Positions 8,699 through 17,260 of a stretch of 64,000 nt of DNA are shown here, in pieces (within the stretch, counting starts at the first letter, position 1; each line of letters opens with the position of its first letter). Origin of the DNA: Methanolinea sp. UBA275. Its GTDB lineage: Archaea; Halobacteriota; Methanomicrobia; Methanomicrobiales; Methanospirillaceae. Under the pieces are notes generated by a model. That model ran no database searches. It was not told the origin of the DNA and saw only the letters and a list, made by a program, of their open reading frames with translations. Position numbers and translations under genes: made by a program. The stretch spans positions 1 to 64,000 of the forward strand of contig DAWU01000003.1 in NCBI GenBank assembly GCA_002506105.1, read 5' to 3'.

Positions 8699-9693
8699 AG
8701 GTCGCGATACTTGGCATGGGTTCAGTCGGAAGAGGCGTACTCCGGATGCTCGGGGAAAAAGACCTTGGTATCGAGGTCACCGCTGTCGCTGACTCGGGGA
8801 GTGCCCTCATTGATAAGAAAGGCATCAGTATCCCGGAGATACTGAAGGCAAAGGAGATGAAAGGATCCTGTGGTGACAGGTCCCTTGGCGCAATCGACGT
8901 TGTATCCGCGGCTGACTATGACGTTCTTGTCGAGGTGACTCCCACAAACGCTATCACCGGAGAACCTGCACTCACACACATGCTGGCAGCGATCGATCGT
9001 GGGCATCATGTAGTCACCTCAAACAAGGGCCCGATATCACGGGAGTTCTCCCTGCTCATGTCCAGAGCATCGGAGAAGGGCGTTTGTGTGAGGTATGAAG
9101 CTACGGTCGGGGGAGCCATCCCTATCATGCACACCCTCGACCAGGGACTTGCCGGCAACAGGATCCTTGCAATATTCGGTGTCCTGAACGGGACCTGTAA
9201 TTTCATCCTCACCAGAATGGCAGACGAGGGACTTACCTACGAGCAGGCGCTTCTCGAGGCGCGGGAGATGGGCTATGCTGAAGCGGATCCAACCTACGAT
9301 GTGAAGGGAATAGATCCGGCAATCAAGCTCGTAATCCTGGCTAATAAATTCTGGAAGGAGACCGTCAGACTGGAAGACGTCGACATCACCGGCATTGACA
9401 AACTCACCAACAATGCACTCCGGCTTGCCGAGGAGCAGCACTGCACCATCAGGCTGATCGCGGAAGCAATTCCGGACCGCGGGATTCTCCGGGTCGCACC
9501 AAGGCTCCTTCCCCTTTCGCATCCCCTCGTGGTGGAAGGGACGCTCAATGCAATCACCATAGAGACAGATATGGCAGGAGAGATCACGCTGATTGGAAAA
9601 GGGGCGGGATCCGTGGAGACAGCAAGCGCTATCCTTGGCGATCTCCTGTATATTCGCGATATCCATGAGGGGAGTCATCCAGAAACGGCGTGA
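8695..9693 (+). CDS. hom: Homoserine dehydrogenase
   Basis: A 332-residue enzyme reducing aspartate semialdehyde to homoserine with NAD(P)H, on the route to threonine and methionine. The N-terminal Rossmann motif is AILGMGSVGRGVL. The catalytic region includes TSNKGPIS, GGAIPIMHTL and NGTCNFILTRM, followed by EADPTYDVKGIDPAIKL, all hallmark stretches of the family. It lacks a fused ACT domain; the separate ACT protein encoded immediately upstream with a four-base overlap probably supplies feedback control. Its 3' end overlaps the next gene by 29 bases. Confidence 0.96.
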   Translation: MKVAILGMGSVGRGVLRMLGEKDLGIEVTAVADSGSALIDKKGISIPEILKAKEMKGSCGDRSLGAIDVVSAADYDVLVEVTPTNAITGEPALTHMLAAIDRGHHVVTSNKGPISREFSLLMSRASEKGVCVRYEATVGGAIPIMHTLDQGLAGNRILAIFGVLNGTCNFILTRMADEGLTYEQALLEAREMGYAEADPTYDVKGIDPAIKLVILANKFWKETVRLEDVDITGIDKLTNNALRLAEEQHCTIRLIAEAIPDRGILRVAPRLLPLSHPLVVEGTLNAITIETDMAGEITLIGKGAGSVETASAILGDLLYIRDIHEGSHPETA

Positions 9694-10813
9694 ATACCTG
9701 CACCTGATGCGGGCATGTACGCTTGAACACGGATACTTCACGGTGACCGACATCCAGAAAGGCGCTTTGGTTCCGAGGAGCACTGCTCAGGACTGGATTC
9801 ACAGGCTGCTTGACGAAGGATGCGTGGTGATCCGTGAGAGAAAGATGGGCCGGAATCCTGCAAGATATGCCGCGATCAGTGCGCTTCCATCAAGCGCCTG
9901 CAGGAGGATCTTCACCACCATCGACGGCGATCGTGTCGAGATTCACCATGACTGCATGAGCAGTGCGAACGCGGCATTCTGTGCCTACCATCATTCTCAT
10001 GCAGGTGGCATTATTGAGAATGTCAGCCGCGACGGGACGCTGATTCGGGAATGGGCCCGCCTCGGGCATACCGATGTCGATATCGGGCTTCATCCCTCTG
10101 CAGCAGTCGGGGTCGCGGGGATAGAGAGGGACGGGGAAGATCTCATCCAGCATATCAGATGCATCGGGGGTCCGGCATACTCGCTCACCGACATGATGTC
10201 ACATGCAGAAGGGGTGTGCGACGTGCACGTCCAGAGATCCGGCGATATCGTTGAGGGAAGTGTACGGACACGGGCGCTTACCCATGTGATCGTAGGAATC
10301 GATGATACTGACAACCGGGAAAGGGGTGCGACGTTTGCCCTTGCGCTGGCCCTCCTCCAGCACCTCGAGACCATGAAAGGCGTGCTTCCCATCAGCCACC
10401 ATGTTGCAATGCTCAACCCGGCGGTAACCCGGAAGACGGCAGGGAATTCCTGCAGTTTTATCGAGGTCGCAATTCAACCGGGAGCGTATGCCAGAGTGAA
10501 GCAGCGTTCAATCGACTTTGTTGAAGACGAGTCGCTCTCCCCCGAGTGGGGAATGGCCTTCAAGCAGGGTTTCATGATACCACCTTCACTTCGTTCGTAT
10601 GGAGAGCGTGCGAGACATGAGCTCATTGCAAGGGATGAGGCATCAGCAATAGCCGCGGAACATGAAATCGAAGTGTACGGTGGACAGGGGGTTGTCGGCG
10701 CACTTGCAGCAATCGCGCTTTCCGGGCTTCCCCACGAGATCCTGCTCAGGGCAGAAGCCGCCGTTCCCGTCGTATCCCTGCAACCGGCTGGAAAGAAAGT
10801 CTTGCAGGGCTGA
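9665..10813 (+). CDS. HTH protein with TiaS-like (IDDTD) domain
   Basis: A 382-residue protein. The N-terminus (about 1-70) looks like a winged helix (FTVTDIQKGALVPRSTAQDW). The C-terminal half carries VGIDDTDN (about 215) and YGGQGVVGALAAIA (about 338), which resemble the nucleotide-binding parts of TiaS, the tRNA-Ile2 agmatinylcytidine synthetase. A cysteine- and histidine-containing middle region (HHDCMSSANAAFCAYHH) could bind metal. It lacks the zinc-ribbon and OB-fold end of true TiaS and carries a DNA-binding domain instead, so it is probably a different enzyme or regulator. ATG 9665 overlaps hom by 29 bases, which suggests co-transcription. Confidence 0.7.
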   Translation: MRGVIQKRREYLHLMRACTLEHGYFTVTDIQKGALVPRSTAQDWIHRLLDEGCVVIRERKMGRNPARYAAISALPSSACRRIFTTIDGDRVEIHHDCMSSANAAFCAYHHSHAGGIIENVSRDGTLIREWARLGHTDVDIGLHPSAAVGVAGIERDGEDLIQHIRCIGGPAYSLTDMMSHAEGVCDVHVQRSGDIVEGSVRTRALTHVIVGIDDTDNRERGATFALALALLQHLETMKGVLPISHHVAMLNPAVTRKTAGNSCSFIEVAIQPGAYARVKQRSIDFVEDESLSPEWGMAFKQGFMIPPSLRSYGERARHELIARDEASAIAAEHEIEVYGGQGVVGALAAIALSGLPHEILLRAEAAVPVVSLQPAGKKVLQG

Positions 10814-11012
10814 ACCCGAGGGCAACGTGATTTTTGTCGCTGAGATCAGAGTCCGGTCTCACTATATCGTCCCGGTCATGGTATTCCCATACTGGTCCGG
10901 GATTCACCCGGGACATCAACAAAGGGGTATGATATCGGAGTATTTATCGGCGATATTTTGATGAAAAGGGAACCATTATTTCTCCCGCGTCCGGACATTA
11001 GACGAAGAAGGA

Positions 11013-11915
11013 GTGGGGTATCTGACAGGTTCTGAATCACTCAAGCCCCTTTTACCGGAATACACGCAACGGGTCATCGGTTTCCAGGGGGATGAGATTA
11101 CCGAATACCGTATCTACCGCATGCTTGCCGGTGCCTATGGCGCCGATTCCAATGCACAGGTCCTCTCGAAGATGGCCGATCAGGAACTTGGACACTACCG
11201 GATCTGGAAGTCCTACACCGGGATTGATGTCGCTCCCTCGATGCTAAAAGTATTGGGTTACTACCTGCTAGCCAGGATTCTGGGACTGACTTTTACCATC
11301 AAGCTGATGGAGGGGGGGGAACAGGGTGCCATCAGGAGGTATCAGGAATTTTCAGGCAGGATCCCTGATATCGAAGGCATCATCGAGGATGAAGAACGCC
11401 ACGAGATGGAGATAATTGGGCTCCTTGACGAGGAGAGGCTTCATTATGTGGGATCTATTGTCCTGGGATTGAACGATGCCCTTGTCGAATTTACAGGAAG
11501 CCTTGCAGGATTCACTTTCGCACTCCAGGACACGAGGATAATCGCGGCGGTGGGGAGTATTATGGGAATTGCTGCAGCACTCTCTATGGCCGCATCTGAA
11601 TACCTTTCCCAGAAATCATATCCTTCCGGGAGGAGACCAAAAAAAGCAGCCCTTTATACGGGTCTGGCATATATCCTGACGGTTCTCATCCTCGTGTTGC
11701 CGTTTCTCCTGCTCTCCAATCCTTTCATCGCCCTGGGGGGGACGCTCCTTTTTGCAGTATTAATTATCATCTGTTTCACGTATTACACATCTGTTGCGGA
11801 AGGTCTCCCGTTCGGAACGCGGTTTCTCGAGATGGCTGCACTCTCACTTGGTATCGCCGGAGTATCATTCATCATAGGGCTCCTCATAAGGGTTGTGTTC
11901 CAGGTAGAAGTGTGA
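11013..11915 (+). CDS. Ferritin-like/VIT1 membrane fusion (rubrerythrin-CCC1 type)
   Basis: A 300-residue protein with an N-terminal ferritin-like domain and a C-terminal membrane domain of the VIT1/CCC1 iron-manganese transporter family. The diiron-type residues appear as DEITEYRIYR (about 28), DQELGHYRIW (about 54) and DEERHEMEI (about 125). The membrane part begins at VLGLNDALVEFTGSLAG (about 150), the VIT1 hallmark, and has about five helices. The family (MbfA-like) exports or sequesters iron and protects against peroxide. The start GTG 11013 directly abuts a GAAGAAGGAG stretch, so it is not certain. Confidence 0.85.
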   Translation: MGYLTGSESLKPLLPEYTQRVIGFQGDEITEYRIYRMLAGAYGADSNAQVLSKMADQELGHYRIWKSYTGIDVAPSMLKVLGYYLLARILGLTFTIKLMEGGEQGAIRRYQEFSGRIPDIEGIIEDEERHEMEIIGLLDEERLHYVGSIVLGLNDALVEFTGSLAGFTFALQDTRIIAAVGSIMGIAAALSMAASEYLSQKSYPSGRRPKKAALYTGLAYILTVLILVLPFLLLSNPFIALGGTLLFAVLIIICFTYYTSVAEGLPFGTRFLEMAALSLGIAGVSFIIGLLIRVVFQVEV

Positions 11916-12167
11916 TTATGTCTTCTGTTCCTGGGTTGGCGTGCGGATGCCCGTTTCGCATGAGTGAAATGTTCCTGTAACACGGCACTTTAGCCTCATG
12001 AACACATGGGCAGATGCCCGTCTCACAGAACGATAGGGGTAGTATGTTAACAGTACACCCCGTATACCGGTAAGAGAAAGAGTCTCTTTCCCTCCATTAA
12101 AAAACAAAAACCGGCAGCTGCAGGATCGCCCGCAATACTCGATAAGGCTTGCCTGCTCCTGCCAGAT

Positions 12168-12440
12168 TCAGACGGTCTTCAGTTTGTAGAGGGGTTTTCG
12201 TGCATCCCTGAAGTTGAACTTTGCGATAATAAGCCCGCTTTTCCGAAGCTTATTCAATGCATTGCGTATCGTTCTCGGTGAGAATGCAACATTCCCTATT
12301 ATTTCGTTCAGGGTCCGCTCTTTTCCGTCGCCAAGCAGTGAGAAGACTGCTTGTGCAGAGGACGGGAGGCAGTCGGTTCTTGTGACTGGCCCCCTGATCT
12401 CAAGCCCATTCACCTGGGCGGGGGTCGATGCCAGTGTCAT
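12168..12440 (-). CDS. Small winged-helix regulator
   Basis: A 90-residue protein whose C-terminal two-thirds form a winged helix: SAQAVFSLLGDGKERTLN, then FSPRTIRNALNKLRKSGLI as the recognition helix and wing. This resembles MarR/ArsR-type archaeal regulators. ATG 12440 has GAAGGAG eight bases upstream. It is divergent from the V4R regulator at 12653, with repeated AT-rich motifs between them. Target genes are unknown. Confidence 0.75.
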   Translation of the reverse strand: MTLASTPAQVNGLEIRGPVTRTDCLPSSAQAVFSLLGDGKERTLNEIIGNVAFSPRTIRNALNKLRKSGLIIAKFNFRDARKPLYKLKTV

Positions 12441-12566
12441 GGTATTTCTCCTTCTGTATGTCCGTTGGGCTGCTCGCCCGGGAGTATGTTCCAACCCTCA
12501 AAGGAGGGTATCCCGGAAGACGTCCCGATCGATCCTATGGAGGATGCATACAGCGGGCGCCGTTTT

Positions 12567-12602
12567 GTTCGAATATATACGAACAATCGTGTATATACGA
12601 AC
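12567..12602. promoter_or_regulatory. Repeated TATATACGAAC motifs between divergent regulators
   Basis: An inverted pair GTTCG...CGAAC spans 12567-12584, and the 11-mer TATATACGAAC occurs at 12574-12584 and again at 12592-12602, 18 bp apart. The tract ends just before the TATA box of the V4R regulator. The position suggests an operator for one or both flanking HTH proteins. Confidence 0.55.
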
Positions 12603-12606
12603 TATA

Positions 12607-12618
12607 GTTATAAATACT
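12607..12618 (+). promoter_or_regulatory. TATA box of V4R regulator
   Basis: The stretch GTTATAAATACT matches the archaeal TATA consensus and is about 40 bases before ATG 12653 (25 before ATG 12632), a normal distance for a short or absent leader. It adjoins the repeated operator-like motifs. Confidence 0.6.
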
Positions 12619-12652
12619 TTTTGCCCACATCATGTTATGGATTGGAAGAGTC

Positions 12653-13426
12653 ATGAGCCGCCCTGCTCCATCACACGAGGATGATGAACCTTTTATCCAG
12701 ATTATCGCCTCCGAACAGGGTTTAAAGGCTATCGACAGCCCCCTCAAGGGGAAAATACTAGAGATGCTGCAGGAGCGGGATATGGATTTCGAAGAGATTG
12801 TATCGAGATCCGACCGGGCAAAGTCCACGGTCTCAATGCATCTCAAATCCCTTGCGGAGATAGGAATTATCACTTCCCGCCCTGCGCCGGGAGATGCCAG
12901 GAAAAGGATTGTCTCACTGAACGGCCGGATCATAGTCCGGGCAGATGCAGGAGATGCAGAGATGCTCTGGGCGGACAGGTTCTTCCCGGATTCGCTCCCA
13001 AGGAACGCTTCTCAGAGAGATGTCTTTTCTTTCATCCTTACCTCGCTTCGCGTCAGTCTTCTCACTGAAGGTATCAGTATTTATCCCATATTGATGCGGG
13101 CGGGGCTAAAAGCCGGATCAGCCATTTTCCCCCTCGTGCAGGAAACTGACCTTCACTCTTTTATGGACAATATCGCGGATTTCTGGTCCCGTTCAGGCCT
13201 TGGCAGAGTGGACGTGGAGCGGGAAGACCCGATTACCATGGTGATCCATGACTGTTTTGAATGCATGGACCTGCCGATTACTGGAAAGCCGGAATGTGCA
13301 TTCGATGCAGGCATCCTCTCCGCCCTCTTCTCTGCGTATTATGGGGAAAAGAAGGAAGCGGTGGAAACCCATTGCTACGCGATGGGGAGCAATCTATGCC
13401 GGTTCGAGATATGGAACGCCCGATGA
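12653..13426 (+). CDS. ArsR-like regulator with V4R ligand domain
   Basis: A 257-residue protein with an N-terminal winged helix (about 20-90: SPLKGKILEMLQERDMDFEEI, split here by the helix turn; then AKSTVSMHLKSLAEIGII) and a C-terminal V4R domain (about 110-257). V4R domains bind small molecules such as hydrocarbons. The end, HCYAMGSNLCRFEIW, has the conserved cysteine-containing V4R finish. ATG 12653 is used; ATG 12632 would add seven residues. It converges with the phosphatase gene, with only six bases between stops. Ligand and targets are unknown. Confidence 0.85.
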   Translation: MSRPAPSHEDDEPFIQIIASEQGLKAIDSPLKGKILEMLQERDMDFEEIVSRSDRAKSTVSMHLKSLAEIGIITSRPAPGDARKRIVSLNGRIIVRADAGDAEMLWADRFFPDSLPRNASQRDVFSFILTSLRVSLLTEGISIYPILMRAGLKAGSAIFPLVQETDLHSFMDNIADFWSRSGLGRVDVEREDPITMVIHDCFECMDLPITGKPECAFDAGILSALFSAYYGEKKEAVETHCYAMGSNLCRFEIWNAR

Positions 13427-13432
13427 ACCTTC

Positions 13433-13939
13433 TCAGGGTCTCCTGTCCGACACAAAATTCCTGATGAGCCCGGGAGGGAGGAGCCACATGAGAGTTCCGG
13501 AAACTAATCCTTCCTCAAGGCGTATTCGTGCAATCCCTCCTTTTTTCAAGGTAATATCACAATCAGGACAGTTGCATACAAGCAGGGAGATGAGTGACGA
13601 GAGCTGCGGCTCGTGCCCCACGAGCAGTATGCAACTGCCCGGCGTGAGGCGTGTTATCTTCTGAACGACTGCACCTGGCGGCACACCGGGTGAGAGCTCT
13701 TCCCACAGCTGAACTTTATCAGAACAGGAGAGGATCCTGGATACAATTGATGCAGTCTCCCTGGCCCGTGCAAGCGGGCTAGAGGCAATGACGGAGAAAT
13801 CTATCGCTCTGTTCCTGATCCATTCTCCAATCTCCTTGATCTCCTCCTCCCCCCGGGCCGTAAGGTGCCTCATGTGATCATCCGCACTACCGTGATCCGC
13901 AATACCTGCCTTGCCGTGCCTGAGGATGTAGATGTCCAT
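13433..13939 (-). CDS. sixA: SixA-like histidine phosphatase
   Basis: A 168-residue member of the histidine phosphatase (RHG) superfamily. The catalytic motif is LRHGKAG at residues 6-12, the arginine pocket is SSPLARARETA (about 53) and the second catalytic histidine lies in LVGHEP (about 107). SixA enzymes dephosphorylate phosphohistidine on signalling proteins; the archaeal substrate is not known, although many histidine-kinase-like sensors are encoded in this window. The gene appears monocistronic. Confidence 0.85.
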   Translation of the reverse strand: MDIYILRHGKAGIADHGSADDHMRHLTARGEEEIKEIGEWIRNRAIDFSVIASSPLARARETASIVSRILSCSDKVQLWEELSPGVPPGAVVQKITRLTPGSCILLVGHEPQLSSLISLLVCNCPDCDITLKKGGIARIRLEEGLVSGTLMWLLPPGLIRNFVSDRRP

Positions 13940-14056
13940 GAGTGGATTGAGGGAACCCGATCCGAAAAAAACTTTCCATTATCCCCGGGGCGTGAGGTAT
14001 TCAGACCGGCATTCACTTGCAACTCCAGATATCTGGATCGTTGGATCTTAAGGGCA

Positions 14057-14139
14057 TGCGAGGGAAGGGATTCGAACCCCTGAACTCCTGCGAGAATGGA
14101 CCCTAAATCCATCGCCTTTGACCGCTCGGCAACCCTCGC
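14057..14139 (-). tRNA. tRNA-Leu (UAG)
   Basis: An 83-nt cloverleaf on the minus strand with acceptor GCGAGGG/CCCTCGC, a long variable arm typical of class II tRNAs, T-arm GGGTTCGAATCCC and anticodon TAG in the loop ATTTAGGGT. The 3' CCA is not encoded. The discriminator base is A, as expected for leucine. Confidence 0.95.
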
Positions 14140-14454
14140 TCTCATTTTAATAGGACTGGTGGGGGAAAAAACATATCACCAGTCTTGTGGGCCCGATGTG
14201 TAATCTTTTTTGCGCGTTCAGTTCTCTCTATTCCTGTTTTGGTTTCGTGAACGGGGAATAGTATGTGATTGATCCCATTTATTTATCGCAAAAATATTAT
14301 TCTGCGCAATTATTATATACGAGGAGATTTAATAGAAATGTGCCATATATGAAGGTCTGGTAAAATATACCGGGCCGAAGACCTTGTTATCTCAGCACCA
14401 GCAGGGTCATGGCATCCCGACCACCGCGTGAGTAACATGGCAAGAGAAGTCACC
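14140..14454. other. Intergenic, AT-rich
   Basis: About 315 bases with no convincing gene. An AT-rich tract from about 14270 to 14345 contains TATTATATAC (14311-14320), a possible promoter for the short ORF starting at 14455. On the minus strand a TATA-like stretch near 14165-14177 could serve tRNA-Leu. Confidence 0.5.
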
Positions 14455-14616
14455 ATGGAGAAGAAAGGGCGTGATGAAGATTCTGGCCGTTCGCCACCTT
14501 TCGGCCAGCGCACGCTCGATGGCGATTATTCCCTCCTACGAGCGAAGATTCTTGCCAAACTGGATGATGAGGACGTACGGGATGCACTCGCAGGCTTGAA
14601 CGCCAGGCCTTTGTAA
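14455..14616 (+). CDS. Hypothetical 53-residue protein
   Basis: A short charged ORF without recognised domain. The second half (DYSLLRAKILAKLDDEDVRDAL) would form an amphipathic helix. It could begin at ATG 14455 or at upstream in-frame starts (14428, 14437). Codon use resembles the neighbours and a hairpin with T-run follows at 14632, supporting expression, but no homology is evident. It could also be chance. Confidence 0.35.
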   Translation: MEKKGRDEDSGRSPPFGQRTLDGDYSLLRAKILAKLDDEDVRDALAGLNARPL

Positions 14617-14631
14617 CTTCATATATGGTAT

Positions 14632-14657
14632 CTTTTCTGCTTTTTATGGCAGAAAAG
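14632..14657 (+). terminator. Hairpin with T-rich loop
   Basis: CTTTTCTGC (14632-14640) pairs perfectly with GCAGAAAAG (14649-14657) across an eight-base T-rich loop. It lies just after the short ORF and before trkH, so it may end transcription of the former. Confidence 0.4.
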
Positions 14658-14878
14658 AGCGGGACGGGCAATTCAAGCAGCCAAAAAGCCCGTGTCGCAT
14701 TCATATGACCCTCAAAACTCCCCTTTTGTGAGAATACCATTCAGATTTTCATGCACGGTCCGCCTCAAGGTTCTTCGTTCCCTCTCAAGAGGGGGAAATT
14801 CCGGCAGGGATCAGGGAGAAGGAAACGCCAAAGGACCATTGAGAATGAAGATATTCTTTCCCATCCAATGACCTGATC

Positions 14879-16351
14879 ATGAAGCGGCTGGAGACCCTGG
14901 CCATCATTGCCCATGATATGGGGATCATTTTTGAGTACCTGGGGGTGATCACACTCCTTCCTCTTATCGTGCTCCTCATATTCGGGGAAAGGGACATGCT
15001 GGTGCCCATGGTGTCAGTGCCCCTCATATTTGTAATCCTCGGTCTCCTGATATCCCGCATCCCGACTCGGGAATATATACCGCAGCTCTCTGTTGCCCTT
15101 GCAGCGGCCGCACTGATCTGGGTTGCCATTGCCTTCGTCGGGAGCATTCCTTTTGTTCTTGGTCTTCAGATGAGCTGGACGGACAGCATCTTTGAGGCAA
15201 TGTCAGGCTGGACCGATACGGGATACACGATGATACGTACAGTCGATTCCACGCCGAAAACACTCCTATTCTGGCGGTCATTCATGCAATGGATGGGAGG
15301 AATGGGGGTGATCGCCTTCGGGATCGCAATGCTCTCCCGTTCCGGCCTGATGCAGCATCAGCTCTACCGTTCCGAGGGGCGTTCGGAGGAACTCATGCCG
15401 AGCGTGGTATCGACCGGCAGGAGGATGTGGGTCATTTACGTGTTTCTCACTCTCTTGTTCACTGGAATAGTAATGCTCTCAGGAATCCCCCTCTGGGATG
15501 CGTTCAACCTGACCATGGTGAGCATCTCGACCGGGGGTTTCACCCTGCACAACGCAGGCATGTCGTTCTATGACAACGCGATCCTCGAAGCCCTCCTCAT
15601 CCCTGTCATGATCGTCGGAGCATTGCCGTTCAAGCTCTATTTTCTCATGTACATGGGAAAGATCAAACCCTTCTTCAAGGACAAGGTCGTACAGCTCATC
15701 CTTGCCCTCGCGATTGTAGGGTCCCTTGTAGTATCCCTTGACCTGTACATTTTCAACAGCCTTCCGCTCGAAAGGGCTGCCCGTGAGGGTTTCTTCTGCA
15801 CAGTGTCGGCTGTCACCAGCACAGGACTGCAGAACTCGGACCTTCACTGGTTTGCAGGGCCTCTGATCATCCTCACGATTCTGATGATGATTGGCGGGGC
15901 ATCTGGGAGCACCGCCGGGGGTATCAAGGCAAACAGGGTTATCCTGGGCTATGAAGGCCTTGTATGGTGGTTCAGGCGCTTTTTCTCGAGAGGAAAGACG
16001 ATGATCCCGTTCAGGCACGAGGGAAAAGTGATCCCGAAAAAGATTACCGAGGTGGAACTCTCCAAGAACATGCTGATCATCGTCCTATGGGTTCTGACCA
16101 TCTTTGTCGCGACCATCCTTGCCCTCCATCTGGCACCTACGGATTTTGAAACCCACGAGGTGGTATTCGAAGAGGTATCGGCGATGGGGAACAACGGGAT
16201 GAGCCTGGGTTACATGACGTCTGACAGCCCCCCGACAATAAAATGGATATTCATATTCCTAATGTGGATTGGGAGGCTCGAGATAATCCCGGTCCTTATC
16301 CTTGCCATGGGATTCCTGACAGGATTCGAAGCCCGTGTGAGGGGAAAATGA
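14879..16351 (+). CDS. trkH: TrkH-type potassium uptake channel subunit
   Basis: A 490-residue membrane protein of the TrkH/KtrB family, forming the K+ pathway. The four pore loops with their filter glycines are visible: SGWTDTGYTM (about 104), SISTGGFTLH (about 216), VTSTGLQNS (about 318) and SAMGNNGMSLG (about 438). The family needs a cytoplasmic TrkA/KtrA RCK subunit, which is not encoded nearby. The start ATG 14879 leaves a normal N-terminal membrane helix. Confidence 0.95.
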   Translation: MKRLETLAIIAHDMGIIFEYLGVITLLPLIVLLIFGERDMLVPMVSVPLIFVILGLLISRIPTREYIPQLSVALAAAALIWVAIAFVGSIPFVLGLQMSWTDSIFEAMSGWTDTGYTMIRTVDSTPKTLLFWRSFMQWMGGMGVIAFGIAMLSRSGLMQHQLYRSEGRSEELMPSVVSTGRRMWVIYVFLTLLFTGIVMLSGIPLWDAFNLTMVSISTGGFTLHNAGMSFYDNAILEALLIPVMIVGALPFKLYFLMYMGKIKPFFKDKVVQLILALAIVGSLVVSLDLYIFNSLPLERAAREGFFCTVSAVTSTGLQNSDLHWFAGPLIILTILMMIGGASGSTAGGIKANRVILGYEGLVWWFRRFFSRGKTMIPFRHEGKVIPKKITEVELSKNMLIIVLWVLTIFVATILALHLAPTDFETHEVVFEEVSAMGNNGMSLGYMTSDSPPTIKWIFIFLMWIGRLEIIPVLILAMGFLTGFEARVRGK

Positions 16352-16482
16352 GAAGAATCCATTTCTTCAAGTCCAGAATTTACACAATCCTGTATACTTC
16401 CTTGCCATCTGATTCAAAACACGGCATTGCATCGCCCGGATTCTCCGAATTACCAAAAAGAAAACATTCTTCTTCTTTAAAC

Positions 16483-16501
16483 CCAACCTCGTGTAGGTTG
16501 G
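16483..16501. promoter_or_regulatory. Inverted repeat before the eha-fwd run
   Basis: CCAACCT (16483-16489), spacer CGTGT and AGGTTGG (16495-16501) form a perfect seven-base inverted repeat only seven bases before the first eha start codon. It could be an operator or an RNA hairpin in the leader of the long operon. No ribosome site separates it from ATG 16509. Confidence 0.5.
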
Positions 16502-16508
16502 CGGCCCG

Positions 16509-17006
16509 ATGGATATTTCTCTCCTGGCATTTGCCCATATCCTGGTTGCAGCAGCCGTCTGCTGGCTCAATTTTATAGTGATAGATCTCATCTTCCGGCT
16601 TCCTGCAGGGGGTGGAGTCGTGGGGGCGACTGCAATTGGTCAGCATATCAAGGAGAGAGGAGGCTCCCTCCACGGCGGGTACATGATGGGAAACATCGTC
16701 TCCTCCCCTGACGCTTCCGCGGGAACGCTGCTCGCCTCCTGCGGCGTATTCATCGCGGGCATACCCGGAGGACTACTCGCAACACTCCTTGTGTATATCG
16801 GAAACCGCATCTGCCACGATCCCGGGTACGCGGGGACCACCGGATGCGTCACTGCCACGTGTATCGTCTATGGATTCACCCTGCTCGGTTTCTCTCCCGC
16901 AGAGTTCATCGCCGGGATGGTGATAGCAATCATGACGATCCAGGGCATCTCCCACCGTCATTCCAGCCGGCTCCTCTCGTGGTTATGGAAGGTGAGGGGA
17001 GGATGA
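16509..17006 (+). CDS. ehaB: Energy-converting hydrogenase A subunit EhaB
   Basis: A 165-residue membrane protein with about four hydrophobic segments and a conserved-looking central loop (GATAIGQHIKERGG...LHGGYMMG). Length and position at the head of the cluster, just before a protein of EhaC size, match EhaB of Methanothermobacter. It is one of the small membrane subunits without a known catalytic role. Its stop overlaps the next start in ATGA. No EhaA gene is evident upstream. Confidence 0.75.
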   Translation: MDISLLAFAHILVAAAVCWLNFIVIDLIFRLPAGGGVVGATAIGQHIKERGGSLHGGYMMGNIVSSPDASAGTLLASCGVFIAGIPGGLLATLLVYIGNRICHDPGYAGTTGCVTATCIVYGFTLLGFSPAEFIAGMVIAIMTIQGISHRHSSRLLSWLWKVRGG

Positions 17007-17260
17007 CACCCCAGGAGGCAGCAGTAATGGTGTGTGCAGCGATCGCGGTCTATGCAGCGATCAGGGTAGCCCTCGAACCCGACACCCTCCGGAAGCTTCC
17101 ATTCCTCAATGTCCTCTCATTCGCTATCACCGGAGTCATCGCCCTCGTTCTCCCTCATCCCCTTGGTATCGTCGCCGCTGCTGCATATTTTGTCGGTTCA
17201 ACGCTCGAGTCGAATGCCATTGCAAGCACCTATGCAGGAGGGCTCGATCGCCGTGAATGA
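17003..17260 (+). CDS. ehaC: Energy-converting hydrogenase A subunit EhaC
   Basis: An 85-residue protein with three hydrophobic segments (AAVMVCAAIAVYAAI, VLSFAITGVIALVL and IVAAAAYFVGSTLES), matching EhaC in size, order and topology. The start ATG 17003 overlaps the EhaB stop. It is a small membrane subunit of the ion-translocating module; individual function unknown. Confidence 0.75.
   Translation: MTPQEAAVMVCAAIAVYAAIRVALEPDTLRKLPFLNVLSFAITGVIALVLPHPLGIVAAAAYFVGSTLESNAIASTYAGGLDRRE

Noticed and set aside
13865..14145. Short ORFs on both strands around tRNA-Leu
   Set aside because: They overlap the phosphatase start and the tRNA, and read the T-arm as protein.
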